64,000 nt of DNA from assembly GCF_019645835.1 (NCBI RefSeq), contig NZ_CP080998.1, positions 248,001-312,000 on the forward strand, written 5' to 3'. Made by a program: the position numbers and the translations under genes. Of this stretch, positions 44,134 to 52,031 are shown one piece after another; the stretch's first letter is position 1, and every line of letters begins with the position of its first letter. The notes beneath the pieces were generated by a model. That model had not been told where the DNA came from. It did not search any database and was given only the letters and a program-made list of their open reading frames with translations. Origin of the DNA: Mycolicibacterium holsaticum DSM 44478 = JCM 12374 (GTDB lineage: Bacteria > Actinomycetota > Actinomycetes > Mycobacteriales > Mycobacteriaceae).

Positions 44134-45057
44134 CTAACCGGTGACGGCCAGTCCGGCGGCCAGCGCCAGCGCGACGGCCATCATCGCCAATTCGACCATC
44201 GACCGTGCCCGCGACACCACAGCGGTGGCCCGGTGCGAACGCGCGGCCGGTAGCCACATCGTCCTGTTGCGCCAGGCCAGCGCCACCAACGCGGCCGTCA
44301 CCGCGATTTTCGCCGACAGCACCCGGCCGTATCCGGTGGCGTACAGATCTGCCGCCGACTCCAGCCTGAGCGCCGCCGCGAGCACCCCGGCGGCCACCAG
44401 CGCCAGCACACAGCCCAGCGCCAGCGCCGAGAACCGCGGCAACATCCGGGCCCACTGGCCGCGATGCTGCACGGTCAGCACCAGCGCGGCCAGCGCGCCG
44501 CACCACAGCGCCGCCGCCAGCATGTGCACCGCCACCGCCAGCCCGCCCAGCGCGCTCTCGGAGAAATGGCCGGTCAGCGGCCGCGCCACCACGCCGATGG
44601 CGGCGACCCCGGTCAGCACCGCGACGGTCGACGCCGTCCGCGGCGCAGCGAGCGCCCCCGTGCAGACCACCGCCGCCGCGGCCAGCGCCACCAACCCGGA
44701 TCGCCCCGGCGTCGTCGCGATCGCGAAATCGGTCACCGTGCCGACGTCGAGCCGCAACACCCCGACACCGGCGGTCTGCGCTGCGGCCACCACCAACCGG
44801 GTCAGCTCGGACAGCAGCCAGACCGCGGCGGCGGCGGCCAGCGGCGTGGCGGCCCGGTCCATCAGCTCGTCGCGGTGCCGCTCCCCGTCGAGCATCGGCA
44901 CGGCCGCCAAACCGAGCGTGACGACCGCCGCGCACACCGAGACCGCGCGCACCAGCGTCACGGTCAGCGACGCGTGCGGGTACGCCAAGGCCCACGCCAG
45001 CACCGACGCGGCCGCCACGACCAGCGTCGCGCCGGCCGCCGTTCTGGCACGCGTCAC
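44134..45057 (-). CDS. copD: CopD-family copper resistance membrane protein
   Basis: A 307-residue polytopic protein (about eight spans). The C-terminal half is a CopD domain (LTGHFSESALGGLAVAVHMLAAALWCGALAALVL with conserved His residues). It probably moves copper across the membrane together with CopC. The GTG at 45057 overlaps the CopC stop (GTGA) and is chosen over a longer frame that runs Arg-rich through copC. It is the last gene of a DUF6474-membrane-ycnI-copC-copD run. Confidence 0.85.
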   Translation of the reverse strand: MTRARTAAGATLVVAAASVLAWALAYPHASLTVTLVRAVSVCAAVVTLGLAAVPMLDGERHRDELMDRAATPLAAAAAVWLLSELTRLVVAAAQTAGVGVLRLDVGTVTDFAIATTPGRSGLVALAAAAVVCTGALAAPRTASTVAVLTGVAAIGVVARPLTGHFSESALGGLAVAVHMLAAALWCGALAALVLTVQHRGQWARMLPRFSALALGCVLALVAAGVLAAALRLESAADLYATGYGRVLSAKIAVTAALVALAWRNRTMWLPAARSHRATAVVSRARSMVELAMMAVALALAAGLAVTG

Positions 45058-45563
45058 GTGCGGCGCCGCACCGCCCACACGACGCCCGCGCCGACGATGA
45101 CGATCGCGCCGACGTAGAACGGCCACAGCGGGACCGCGTCGTCGGCCGGTTCGTCCGCGGTGGTCGCCGACGGCCCCGGCGTTCCGGTGCCGGCCACCGT
45201 CAGCTCGAAGGTCCACGACCCCGAGACGACGTGCCCGTCGGCCGAGGTGGCCCGGTAGTTCACGGTGTAGGTGCCGGTCGGGCCGAGCGGGCGCACGCCG
45301 ACGCTGACGATCGCACCTTCGACCTTCGGTTCTCCGGTCGACCACAGGTTGCCGTCGGGTCCCACCACCGTCATGGCCGCGAACTGCGGCTGCATCGCCT
45401 CGTTGAACGTCGCGCTGACGGTGGTCGGCGCCTGGGTCAGTTCGGCGGTGTCGGCCGGGTCGGTGGCGATGCGGGTGGCATGCGCGGACGCACCCGCGGC
45501 GCCGGCCAGCGAGCCGGCCACCAGCCCGACCGTCAGCAGCGCCGTCGCGACGACCCGTTTCAT
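45054..45563 (-). CDS. copC: CopC-domain copper-binding protein, membrane-anchored
   Basis: A 169-residue exported protein. The signal peptide ends GASA before HATRIATDPAD, leaving an N-terminal histidine for a copper brace. The CopC beta-sandwich (FNEAMQPQFAAMTVVGPDG, YRATSADGHVVSGSWTF with a second His) is followed by a Thr/Pro linker and one C-terminal span (FYVGAIVIVGAGVVWAV). It is expected to bind Cu(II) outside the membrane and pass it to CopD. ATG overlaps the YcnI stop (ATGA). Confidence 0.9.
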   Translation of the reverse strand: MKRVVATALLTVGLVAGSLAGAAGASAHATRIATDPADTAELTQAPTTVSATFNEAMQPQFAAMTVVGPDGNLWSTGEPKVEGAIVSVGVRPLGPTGTYTVNYRATSADGHVVSGSWTFELTVAGTGTPGPSATTADEPADDAVPLWPFYVGAIVIVGAGVVWAVRRRT

Positions 45564-46189
45564 GACCGCCGCCTGGTCAGCACCGTCGCTGCCACCGCGG
45601 CCGCGGCCAGCGCCAGCGCCCCGCCGGCCAGCCAGCGCGCCGTGACGTCGGCCGTGGCCGGCTGCGCGGCATCGGGCTCGGTCAACTCCAGCACGGGCAC
45701 AGGGTATTCGGGCTCCCCACCGTCGGCCAGCGGCGGCTGATCCCAGCGCACCACCGTGCCGTCCGAGTAGGTCTGGGTGGCCGGGAAGCTCACCGATTCG
45801 CCTTCGGGCAGCTTCACCGATATCTGGAACAGGGCGAACTGGTCAGAGGAAATACCGGTGCCGGGCGCCGCGGTCCAGGTGACCGATTGGACGGTGCCCG
45901 CGGCGACATCGCGGTCGAGCCGCGCCGACCAACCCGGCATCACCTCGGTTCGCGCCGACGTGACATCGGGCAGCTTGACGCTCAACTCTGTTGTCAGCGC
46001 GCCGGTTTCGGACTCGCCGGGCACACGGAACGTGACGATCGCGGTGCTGCCCGGCGCGGCGTGCTCGGCATCGGCATGCACGTGCGCCGACGCCGTCGCA
46101 GCGGTCGCCAACCCGCCGACCAGCACGGTCGAGGCAGCGGCGGCGACGGTGATGAGGGCGCGCGAGGACGCCTTGGCAAAGGAACTCAT
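45560..46189 (-). CDS. YcnI-family (DUF1775) copper-binding protein
   Basis: A 209-residue exported protein with a signal peptide ending TASA before HVHADAEHAAPG. The new N-terminal His and the nearby His/Trp (PGWSARL) fit the YcnI monohistidine copper brace. The C-terminal span (WLAGGALALAAAAVAATVL) anchors it in the membrane. Bacterial ycnI genes regularly sit with copC and copD as here. It is transcribed after the 174-residue membrane protein (39-base gap). Confidence 0.9.
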   Translation of the reverse strand: MSSFAKASSRALITVAAAASTVLVGGLATAATASAHVHADAEHAAPGSTAIVTFRVPGESETGALTTELSVKLPDVTSARTEVMPGWSARLDRDVAAGTVQSVTWTAAPGTGISSDQFALFQISVKLPEGESVSFPATQTYSDGTVVRWDQPPLADGGEPEYPVPVLELTEPDAAQPATADVTARWLAGGALALAAAAVAATVLTRRRS

Positions 46190-46228
46190 GTGTTTGGTGC
46201 TTTCTGGGTGTCGGTTTCGGGGGTTCGG

Positions 46229-46753
46229 TCAGTAGTTGAGGCGGACCGGTGGGCCCCGATGTGACACCGAAGCGGCAAGCAACAGTGCAGAACGTAGCGG
46301 CTGCTCGGCACGGCGAACCGCGGCCACCGTCGTCGCGGCCACCGGCGGGTGCGCGGCACGCACGACCGCCCGCACCACCCGCGAGGCGGCGCGACACAAC
46401 CGCTCGCCCGTCGCGATCAGCACGGCGCCGACGCCGACGGCCGTCACATGGGCGGCCAGCATGACCCAGGCCGGTTGGGCGGCGCCGTGGGCGTGGTCGT
46501 GACCGGCGGCGAACATCAGGTGCCCGAGAAGTTGTCCGACGGCCAGCAGCCCGATCAGGACCCGGATCTCGCCGGCGCGCGGCAGCACTGCGGCCACCGC
46601 GCCGACGGTCGCGGCGAGCACGGCCAGCTGGGCCGCCGATGCTCCGGTCGGTGGCGTGCCGCTGCCTGCCCCGTGCGCGGCGACCGCAAGCGTCCCGGTC
46701 AGCAGACCGCAGGACAGCCCGCGGATGCGGGCCGCGACGCGTGCCTGCGACAT
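46229..46753 (-). CDS. Membrane protein with His-rich loop, cop operon
   Basis: A 174-residue protein with about four spans and the motif AAGHDHAHGAAQPAW in a loop, a likely copper-binding His cluster. Basic, Ala-rich helices follow (RLCRAASRVVRAVVRAAHPPV). No named family. ATG at 46753 has GAGGTG upstream. It lies 19 bases after the DUF6474 gene and directly before ycnI, so a role in copper handling is inferred from context. Confidence 0.75.
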   Translation of the reverse strand: MSQARVAARIRGLSCGLLTGTLAVAAHGAGSGTPPTGASAAQLAVLAATVGAVAAVLPRAGEIRVLIGLLAVGQLLGHLMFAAGHDHAHGAAQPAWVMLAAHVTAVGVGAVLIATGERLCRAASRVVRAVVRAAHPPVAATTVAAVRRAEQPLRSALLLAASVSHRGPPVRLNY

Positions 46754-46772
46754 CGGCACCTCTGCTGCCACC

Positions 46773-47429
46773 TCAGCTCACGCCAAGCCGTGCCATCAGA
46801 TCGGCGTCGATGCCATCGAGCTGGCGGGCGATCGCGGCGTGGGAGGAGCGCCGCCGGGGCGTCGGCATGTGCTCGGCGGCGGTGACCGCGGCCGACAGGT
46901 CGCTGAGCCGCTCGGTCATGGCCGCCACGAACTGCTTGGTCTCGGCGTCCTTCGGCTTCTTCTGGGCAACCAGCCGCAGCGAGTTCTCCGCGCCCGCGAT
47001 GCGCGCCGAGAGCTCGGCGCCGTGGCCGGAGAACTGGCCGAGCTGGGTGAGCGGGACACCGAGCCGCTCGGCGCGACGTTCGTCGAGCACGCCGCGCACC
47101 GAGGTCGCGGCGCGGTAGGCGAGCGGCACCACGACCGGGGCGAGCAGCCGGGTCACCGTCAGCAGGCGGCGAATCCGGCCGGGGGCGAAGACCTTACCTT
47201 CGCGTGCGGCCTTCAGCTGGGTCTCGGCAACCTTGAGCGCGGCCCTGTCGCTGTCGCGCTGCGCCTTCAACTGCGCCTTGAGCGCGTTGGCCTCCGCCTT
47301 GCGCTCGGCCTTGTAGCGACGCGCGTCGTTCTTGGCGGCCAGCCTGGCCTCCAGCTTGGCCTTGGCCTTGATGGCGCGCGCCTCGGCGCGGCGGGTGGCG
47401 CGAGTTTTGCGTCGCTTGAACGGGCTCAT
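46773..47429 (-). CDS. DUF6474 Lys/Ala-rich coiled-coil protein (Rv3850-like)
   Basis: A 218-residue, highly basic protein of the same length as Rv3850. The first 100 residues are Lys/Ala/Glu-rich helix (coiled-coil-like: RRAEARAIKAKAKLEARLAAK). A middle segment (RRLLTVTRLLAPVVVPLAYRA) may lie on the membrane or be buried, and a C-terminal conserved part follows (ERLGVPLTQLGQFSGHG, ARQLDGIDADLMARLG). The ATG at 47429 starts MSPFKRRKT; an upstream extension has no support. Function unknown. Its start is divergent from the ImmA-type gene. Confidence 0.85.
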   Translation of the reverse strand: MSPFKRRKTRATRRAEARAIKAKAKLEARLAAKNDARRYKAERKAEANALKAQLKAQRDSDRAALKVAETQLKAAREGKVFAPGRIRRLLTVTRLLAPVVVPLAYRAATSVRGVLDERRAERLGVPLTQLGQFSGHGAELSARIAGAENSLRLVAQKKPKDAETKQFVAAMTERLSDLSAAVTAAEHMPTPRRRSSHAAIARQLDGIDADLMARLGVS

Positions 47430-47638
47430 CCCGACGGCCTCCCGGCTCTCAGTTCTGGTTGCGGTGCAGCCCAACACTATCGTCCGGCGCGTTCCGGTCG
47501 AAGGTGGTGGCCTTGGCAGTACCACGCGTTGCGGGCATGCTGGACCCACTGGGGGAACCGCAAGGTTGATCAACTGAGGAAAACCGCCCGCCCGGACGGG
47601 GCGGAGCGCGCATAGTGGACTCGTTGAAGGGGGTTTGT

Positions 47639-48130
47639 ATGCCTGCCAGCCGTCGTGTCACCCGCGCCGTCGCTGCGGTCCTGGACCTGGCCCCACGACA
47701 CGGAGAGGTGTCGCTGACCCGGCTCGTGGACGCGGTCAGCGAGGACCGCGGCCGTCCGATCGAGCTGAAGATGGCCGATCTGCCGCCCGGCGTGTGCGGG
47801 CAGTGGCGGCAGTACGCCGACCGCGACGAGTTCCTGATCCAGAAGGGTCTGCCCGCCTGGGACCGGACGCTGGCCCACGAACTCGGACATCTGGTGCTGG
47901 GCCACGAAGGCATGCCGGTGGTCGAGGCGGCCCGCGAGAACGTCGAGGTGGCCAGCTTCGACCTCATCGGATACATGCTCAACCAACGGACCGGCTGCAT
48001 GGGGCCGGCGGGGGAGGACGCCGAGCAGGAGGCCGAGGACTTCGCGGCCCTGCTGCTGTACCGGCTGGGCCGGCTGCCGTCCGACCGCTCCTCGATCGTC
48101 CAGGTACGGCTCGGAGAGGCATTTGGTTGA
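47639..48130 (+). CDS. ImmA/IrrE-family metallopeptidase
   Basis: A 163-residue zinc protease-like protein with the ImmA/IrrE signature WDRTLAHELGHLVLGHEG (HExxH, metal ligands). It has no fused helix-turn-helix domain. Relatives cleave a repressor in response to stress and derepress genes; many are paired with a DNA-binding antitoxin. ATG 47639 has GAAGGGGG upstream; GTG 47615 is an alternative. TTG of the next gene overlaps its stop (TTGA), so it is coupled to the membrane partner. Confidence 0.87.
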   Translation: MPASRRVTRAVAAVLDLAPRHGEVSLTRLVDAVSEDRGRPIELKMADLPPGVCGQWRQYADRDEFLIQKGLPAWDRTLAHELGHLVLGHEGMPVVEAARENVEVASFDLIGYMLNQRTGCMGPAGEDAEQEAEDFAALLLYRLGRLPSDRSSIVQVRLGEAFG

Positions 48131-49320
48131 TCGTCTGGGTCATCGCCGGTCTGCTCGGATTGGCCACCGGACTGCGTATCGGCTGGGCGCTGGTCAACAA
48201 GCAGTCCCTGGTGAGCACCGCGATGATCTTGGCGCTGGGCAGCCTCGGGCTGGTCGCCGCGCTGAACTGGCCGCCGTTGACCGTGCTGATCGACACGGCG
48301 CTGCACTGGCCGAACACCTCGATGGGGTTGACGCAGGTCGCGCTCATCGGCTGCGCGGCGGGCAGCTGCGTGATGATCACCACCGTCTCGTCAGGCCGTA
48401 AACCCACCACCATCCGCAAGATCGCCACGGTGCAGTACGGCGTCGCCGCGGTGATCGCCGCGGTGAGCCTGGTGGCCTTCTTCGGCGCCGGCCAGCAGCC
48501 GGAGATGGCGCCCGACGAATACCTGCGCCAGAACCTCAACTCCGGCGGCAACTCGTTGCCGTGGCTGCTGCCGCTGCTGTACGTGCTGCTGGCGCTGTCG
48601 TTGGTGTCGTGGGCGGGGATGCGCTACTCCAACCGCAGCAGGCGCGGCCGCGCGCTGTTCGTCTTCACGGTCGGCATCGTGCTGATCGTGGCCGCCTCCG
48701 GGTTCTTCTTCCTGCAGGTGGTCGGGGACAGCGGACCGGTGGGGGTGCGGACCGCCGCGACGCTGCTGGGCTGCGCCATGCTCGTCGTCGCGGCCGGATC
48801 GCTGCTGCCCAGCATCGAGGACTGGTTCGGCGCGCGCCGCGAACTGCGGGACATCCAGCCGCTGCTGTCCGAACTGGGACGCCGGCATCCCGACATCGGG
48901 ATCGGCGTGCGCCCGCGCGGTCCGCTGGTGTTCCGGGTCGCCGAACGCATGTCGTTGATCTCTGACGCGCTGTTCCTGGAGGCCACCGCCGCCGACCACA
49001 AACGCAAGCTGCGCGTCGATGCCCGGGTCGATGGCACGGGGGCCGGTTCCGACGTCGACGGCGAGGAGATCGAGACGCCGGACGTGCCGCCGGGCGAACA
49101 GGCGCGAGCCATCGCGGACTGGATCTACACCGGTCGTGAGGACGCCCCGGAGATCGGGAGGTCGGCCTTCCCCGGACGGGGCTGGCTGCGCCAGCCGGAG
49201 ACGTACTCAGACCGCGAATGGATCCTTGAGATCGCGCAGCAATACCGCGCGCTGACCCGCGCTGGAAACGGCTCGGACGGTCCGTCCGGGAACGCCCCGC
49301 CGCAACCGGCGCCGCTGTAG
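48127..49320 (+). CDS. MAB_1171c-type polytopic membrane protein
   Basis: A 397-residue protein with seven or eight spans (about 1-225) followed by a cytosolic region of about 160 residues (RRELRDIQPLLSELGRRHPDIG, AERMSLISDALFLEA, ARAIADWIYTG, REWILEIAQQYRAL). This matches the MAB_1171c family of putative transporters that routinely follow an ImmA/IrrE peptidase gene. The start TTG overlaps the peptidase stop. The pair may be a membrane sensor/effector of peptidase-controlled stress signalling, by inference. It converges on espR. Confidence 0.8.
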   Translation: MIVWVIAGLLGLATGLRIGWALVNKQSLVSTAMILALGSLGLVAALNWPPLTVLIDTALHWPNTSMGLTQVALIGCAAGSCVMITTVSSGRKPTTIRKIATVQYGVAAVIAAVSLVAFFGAGQQPEMAPDEYLRQNLNSGGNSLPWLLPLLYVLLALSLVSWAGMRYSNRSRRGRALFVFTVGIVLIVAASGFFFLQVVGDSGPVGVRTAATLLGCAMLVVAAGSLLPSIEDWFGARRELRDIQPLLSELGRRHPDIGIGVRPRGPLVFRVAERMSLISDALFLEATAADHKRKLRVDARVDGTGAGSDVDGEEIETPDVPPGEQARAIADWIYTGREDAPEIGRSAFPGRGWLRQPETYSDREWILEIAQQYRALTRAGNGSDGPSGNAPPQPAPL

Positions 49321-49366
49321 CTCAACTCCGCAATTCGCCGGGCGCTACGGCCCGGCGAGCAGCGGG

Positions 49367-49765
49367 CTAATCGTCCAGGTGCTCCCGGCGACGCAACTCA
49401 TCCACCTTCTGCGCGATGTCCTGCTGGGCTTCGGCGGACAGGCCGACGGTGCGTGCCGCAATACGGCGGACGCCCTCGTCGCGCATGTTGGCGAGCCAGG
49501 TCAGTTCCTTGTCGAGCTTCTCGTAGTACTCGTCGTCGGTGAAGTACGCCGGCTTGATACGGAAGAAGTTGGCAAGGGCGGCCATGGTCGCTGCGGACGG
49601 GTTGGTGCGGTTGCCTGAGCGAAGCTGAGACAGGTACGGGGCTGACATGGTGACGCCCTCTGCCTTGAGCGCTGCAATCACTTCAGCCGACGTGTGCGGA
49701 CCCCGGCCGGGCGGATAAACCGTGTCGAACAGGCGGTTTAGTCGGGCGGCGAACGTCGTGCTCAT
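49367..49765 (-). CDS. espR: Nucleoid-associated regulator EspR
   Basis: A 132-residue protein, same length as M. tuberculosis EspR (Rv3849). It starts MSTTFAARLNRLFDTVYPPG. Its N-terminal helix-turn-helix (EVIAALKAEGVTMSAPYLSQLRSGNRTNPS) and C-terminal dimer region (YYEKLDKELTWLANMRDEGVRRIA) match. EspR binds many sites, including espACD, which it activates for ESX-1. ATG 49765 has GGAGGT seven bases upstream; a longer frame is not used. A long upstream region is consistent with autoregulation. Confidence 0.95.
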   Translation of the reverse strand: MSTTFAARLNRLFDTVYPPGRGPHTSAEVIAALKAEGVTMSAPYLSQLRSGNRTNPSAATMAALANFFRIKPAYFTDDEYYEKLDKELTWLANMRDEGVRRIAARTVGLSAEAQQDIAQKVDELRRREHLDD

Positions 49766-49821
49766 CGATATGACCTCCACATGGGTGACGAGCGGGTTTT
49801 TTGGCGGCGTATTTGCTGATT

Positions 49822-49850
49822 ATCGTAGCGAGTGATGTGCTGACAACCAA
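49822..49850 (-). promoter_or_regulatory. Candidate espR promoter
   Basis: On the minus strand, TTGGTT (complement 49850-49845), a 17-base spacer and TACGAT (complement 49827-49822) give a sigma-A-like promoter, with a leader of about 50 bases holding the GGAGGT site. Confidence 0.45.
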
Positions 49851-49954
49851 GTGCAAACCGCTTAAAAGTTGACCCACCTTGTCGGTTTCGATAGCCGCCA
49901 CGGGCGGTGGCGACCCTTGTAGGGTATGCCTACCAGCCGGGCCTGTGGGGCGAT

Positions 49955-49994
49955 CTGGCAAATAATAACGCTCGCGTTGTATTTGATTTGCCAG
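49955..49994. repeat. Nested inverted repeat upstream of espR
   Basis: CTGGCAAAT (49955-49963) and ATTTGCCAG (49986-49994) are perfect 9-base arms around a 22-base AT-rich centre that itself holds AACGC-TC-GCGTT. Flanking CCGGGC and GCCCGG could extend it. It lies between the GDT1-family gene stop and the espR promoter. It may be a cruciform or protein-binding site, or a terminator of the upstream unit. The rest of 49766-50100 shows no gene. Confidence 0.5.
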
Positions 49995-50100
49995 CCCGGT
50001 CGGCACCGGCGCCTCAGTAGTGGCGCTGAAGCTCACTGGCAACGTCCATCACGCCTGGCACCGGGAGCCGCGAGGGTTTGCTGTTAGGAAGCCGGGCTTA

Positions 50101-50796
50101 TTAAAGTTTCGCTGTCGGCGTAGACGCGTCCGGCGCCGATGCGCTGCGACGCCGGATGACGCTGATGGTCAGCGCGGCGGCGAAGATCAAGGCCACCGAC
50201 GCCGTGGCGGTCACCGCCGCCCACCGCATCCCGAGCGCGGTATCGAAGAGGATCCACAATCCGAACGCCAGGAACAGCACACTCGCGAGATTGTGCAGAA
50301 AGCGCACGGGCAACCGCCGGTGCAGGTACGCGCCCGCCGCGATCGCCACCCCGTCGGCGGCCACCATGCCGATCGTCGCGCCGACCCACACGCCTGCCCA
50401 GTTGTGGTCGCTGGCCAGCGCCACCGTGGCGAGCATGGTCTTGTCACCCAGTTCGGCCAGGACGAACGACGAAACGATCGCCGGGACGACCAAGCGCGGT
50501 TCGGCGATGCGGATGTCACCGTGGTCGCCGCTGGCCCCGGAGCGCCAGGTCCACACGGCGAACAGCAGGAAGGCGACGGCCGCGGCGAACGCGATCGGCC
50601 GTTCGGGCAGCGTCAGCCCGAGGAAATGGCCGATGGCCACCGAGAGGCCGTGCACCAGCATCGCGGCGATGCCGACGCCGGTGAGCACCACCCACCACCG
50701 ATGGCGCAGCGCGTAGGTCATGGTGATCAGCTGCGACTTGTCGCCCAGTTCGGCTACGAACACCACGACGAGGCTGATGACTACCGCGGTGAGCAT
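50101..50796 (-). CDS. TMEM165/GDT1-family (UPF0016) Mn2+ exporter
   Basis: A 231-residue membrane protein with six spans in two repeats, each holding the family signature E-x-GDK-(S/T): AELGDKSQLITM and AELGDKTMLATV. These acidic residues form the cation path; bacterial members export manganese. The gene is preceded by a yybP-ykoY-type Mn2+ riboswitch on the same strand, which strongly supports a manganese role. AAAGG lies before the ATG. The C-terminal tail is short and basic. Confidence 0.92.
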   Translation of the reverse strand: MLTAVVISLVVVFVAELGDKSQLITMTYALRHRWWVVLTGVGIAAMLVHGLSVAIGHFLGLTLPERPIAFAAAVAFLLFAVWTWRSGASGDHGDIRIAEPRLVVPAIVSSFVLAELGDKTMLATVALASDHNWAGVWVGATIGMVAADGVAIAAGAYLHRRLPVRFLHNLASVLFLAFGLWILFDTALGMRWAAVTATASVALIFAAALTISVIRRRSASAPDASTPTAKL

Positions 50797-50863
50797 GAGA
50801 ACGACCTTTCGACGCGTCGCCCAACCGACTGCGTGCCCAGCGGTCCGTCAGGCTTCGGTCGAA

Positions 50864-50952
50864 GGTCTCGCCCACCGCCCTTCGTGAGGAGCGGTTCGCC
50901 GGCCGGGCTTGCGCCAGTATGTCGACCGGACGATTGGGGGCTACTCCCCTTC
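50864..50952 (-). ncRNA. Manganese (yybP-ykoY) riboswitch
   Basis: Read on the minus strand, the leader begins AAGGGGAGTAGCCCCC, continues with CCGGTCGACATACTGG, passes through GC-rich helices and ends GGTGGGCGAGACC, which are the conserved L1/L3 segments of the yybP-ykoY Mn2+ aptamer. Mn2+ binding normally turns expression on. A short CTTCG-ACC-GAAG hairpin follows before the start codon, likely part of the expression platform. Ends are approximate. Confidence 0.82.
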
Positions 50953-51062
50953 GCTGACTTCACCGACCATAGCGACGTCGGGGCCGGCGCGCCACCCGCC
51001 GCGGTGATTTCGGACGCCCGAAACAAGCGTTCAGGCGTCCGAATCAAATGCTTTGAAAACCC

Positions 51063-51596
51063 TTACGCCGCAAGCAGCATCGCCAGAATGGCGGTGTCGG
51101 GATGGCTGATCGGATCGACACCGACGCGGCTCACCATCGACGTCACGGTGCCGTCGGCTTCGGCCTCCACCCATGCGGCGCGATGCTCGAGGCCAAGGTG
51201 CGGAAGTCCGGGCAGCAGGACGCAGCCCGATGCGGCGCCCGCGCATTCCGGCAGTGACGGCATCGTTTCCGACGGCGGGTGCAGCATCAGCAGCGCCGGC
51301 GGCTGGCGCGCCGCGAAATGTCCTGGCGTAACCGCCGACTCGCCGACAACCGTGCCCTCGGCCACCACGAGGCCGACGGTGTCGGGTTCGGGTTCGTCGG
51401 GTAGCTCTTCGCGCGCCCCGAAAATCGTTGTGGTGGCCAGCAAGCCCGGCAGCGACGCGACGCGCACCGCCAGCGTCAACAGCTGGGCCCATTCTTTGGT
51501 GGAGTCCGGCCAACGACCCGAGATGACAAAGCCCTTGAGCGCACCTCGGGAATGAAAGGGGGCGATTTCGATCGCTCGCCCGGAACTTTTCTCCAT
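51063..51596 (-). CDS. Conserved mycobacterial hypothetical protein (Rv3847-like)
   Basis: A 177-residue soluble protein with no signal or membrane segment. Phrases such as FVISGRWPDSTKEWAQLLT, LLATTTIFGAREELP, LMLHPPSETMPSLPECAG and SHPDTAILAML are seen. From memory its length (177) and place beside espR and the superoxide dismutase match Rv3847. No catalytic motif is recognised. The stretch 50953-51062 before it and the 70 bases after it hold no further gene. Confidence 0.75.
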   Translation of the reverse strand: MEKSSGRAIEIAPFHSRGALKGFVISGRWPDSTKEWAQLLTLAVRVASLPGLLATTTIFGAREELPDEPEPDTVGLVVAEGTVVGESAVTPGHFAARQPPALLMLHPPSETMPSLPECAGAASGCVLLPGLPHLGLEHRAAWVEAEADGTVTSMVSRVGVDPISHPDTAILAMLLAA

Positions 51597-51666
51597 CGTG
51601 CCTCCGCGCCTTTGTTATTGGCTCAGGATGCGTTGCAAACGCTTGGCACACAAGACGACACGAGTG

Positions 51667-52008
51667 CTAACCGCCGACTTTCCGCCGAACTGTGCACACC
51701 ACACGGTAGGACTCGGCTGCGGGCACCCAGCCGAAGTCGCGCGAATCCACGGCCCCCGGCGCACCTGAATTATCGGAGCGGGCCTCGAAAGTGGCAGTGC
51801 GGCCGGTCCCGCGCACCCCGCCGACCCGTTTGACGAGCCAGCGCGAAGACAGCAGCGGATCGCGGAAGACCCGCAGTTGCCCGGGCCGCGGAGTTCCGCA
51901 CCGCAATCCGAGAAGTCCGTCACCGGGCGCGAGCGCAGGCCGCATCGAATCCTCGACGACGGTGAAACGACGTAGCGGCCAACTGCGTAGTCCATGGTTG
52001 CGGCCCAT
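51667..52008 (-). CDS. sodX: Nickel superoxide dismutase maturation protease SodX
   Basis: A 113-residue S24/S26 (signal peptidase-like) protease. The catalytic Ser is in VVEDSMRPALAPGD (Ser21) and the general-base Lys in WLVKRVGG (Lys60); GDLLG-type and C-terminal GWVPAAESYRVV complete the fold. No membrane anchor is present. It removes the SodN propeptide so that the new N-terminal His can bind nickel. ATG 52008 is six bases after a TACTCT -10. It is divergent from sodN with only 23 bases between start codons. Confidence 0.88.
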   Translation of the reverse strand: MGRNHGLRSWPLRRFTVVEDSMRPALAPGDGLLGLRCGTPRPGQLRVFRDPLLSSRWLVKRVGGVRGTGRTATFEARSDNSGAPGAVDSRDFGWVPAAESYRVVCTVRRKVGG

Positions 52009-52014
52009 CCCGGA

Positions 52015-52024
52015 AGAGTAAGTT
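52015..52024. promoter_or_regulatory. Overlapping face-to-face -10 elements of sodX and sodN
   Basis: On the plus strand TAAGTT (52019-52024) ends seven bases before sodN ATG; on the minus strand TACTCT (complement 52020-52015) ends six bases before sodX ATG. The two hexamers share bases 52019-52020, so both promoters can hardly be used at once on one DNA molecule. Confidence 0.55.
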
Positions 52025-52031
52025 AGGGGCC

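Noticed and set aside
47430..47638. Possible tRNA or small RNA between DUF6474 and ImmA genes
   Set aside because: No cloverleaf or T-loop sequence is evident; only promoter-like AT content near the peptidase start.
50020..51555. 511-codon plus-strand frame covering the GDT1 and Rv3847-like genes
   Set aside because: Composition is low-complexity and antisense to a six-span protein and a riboswitch.
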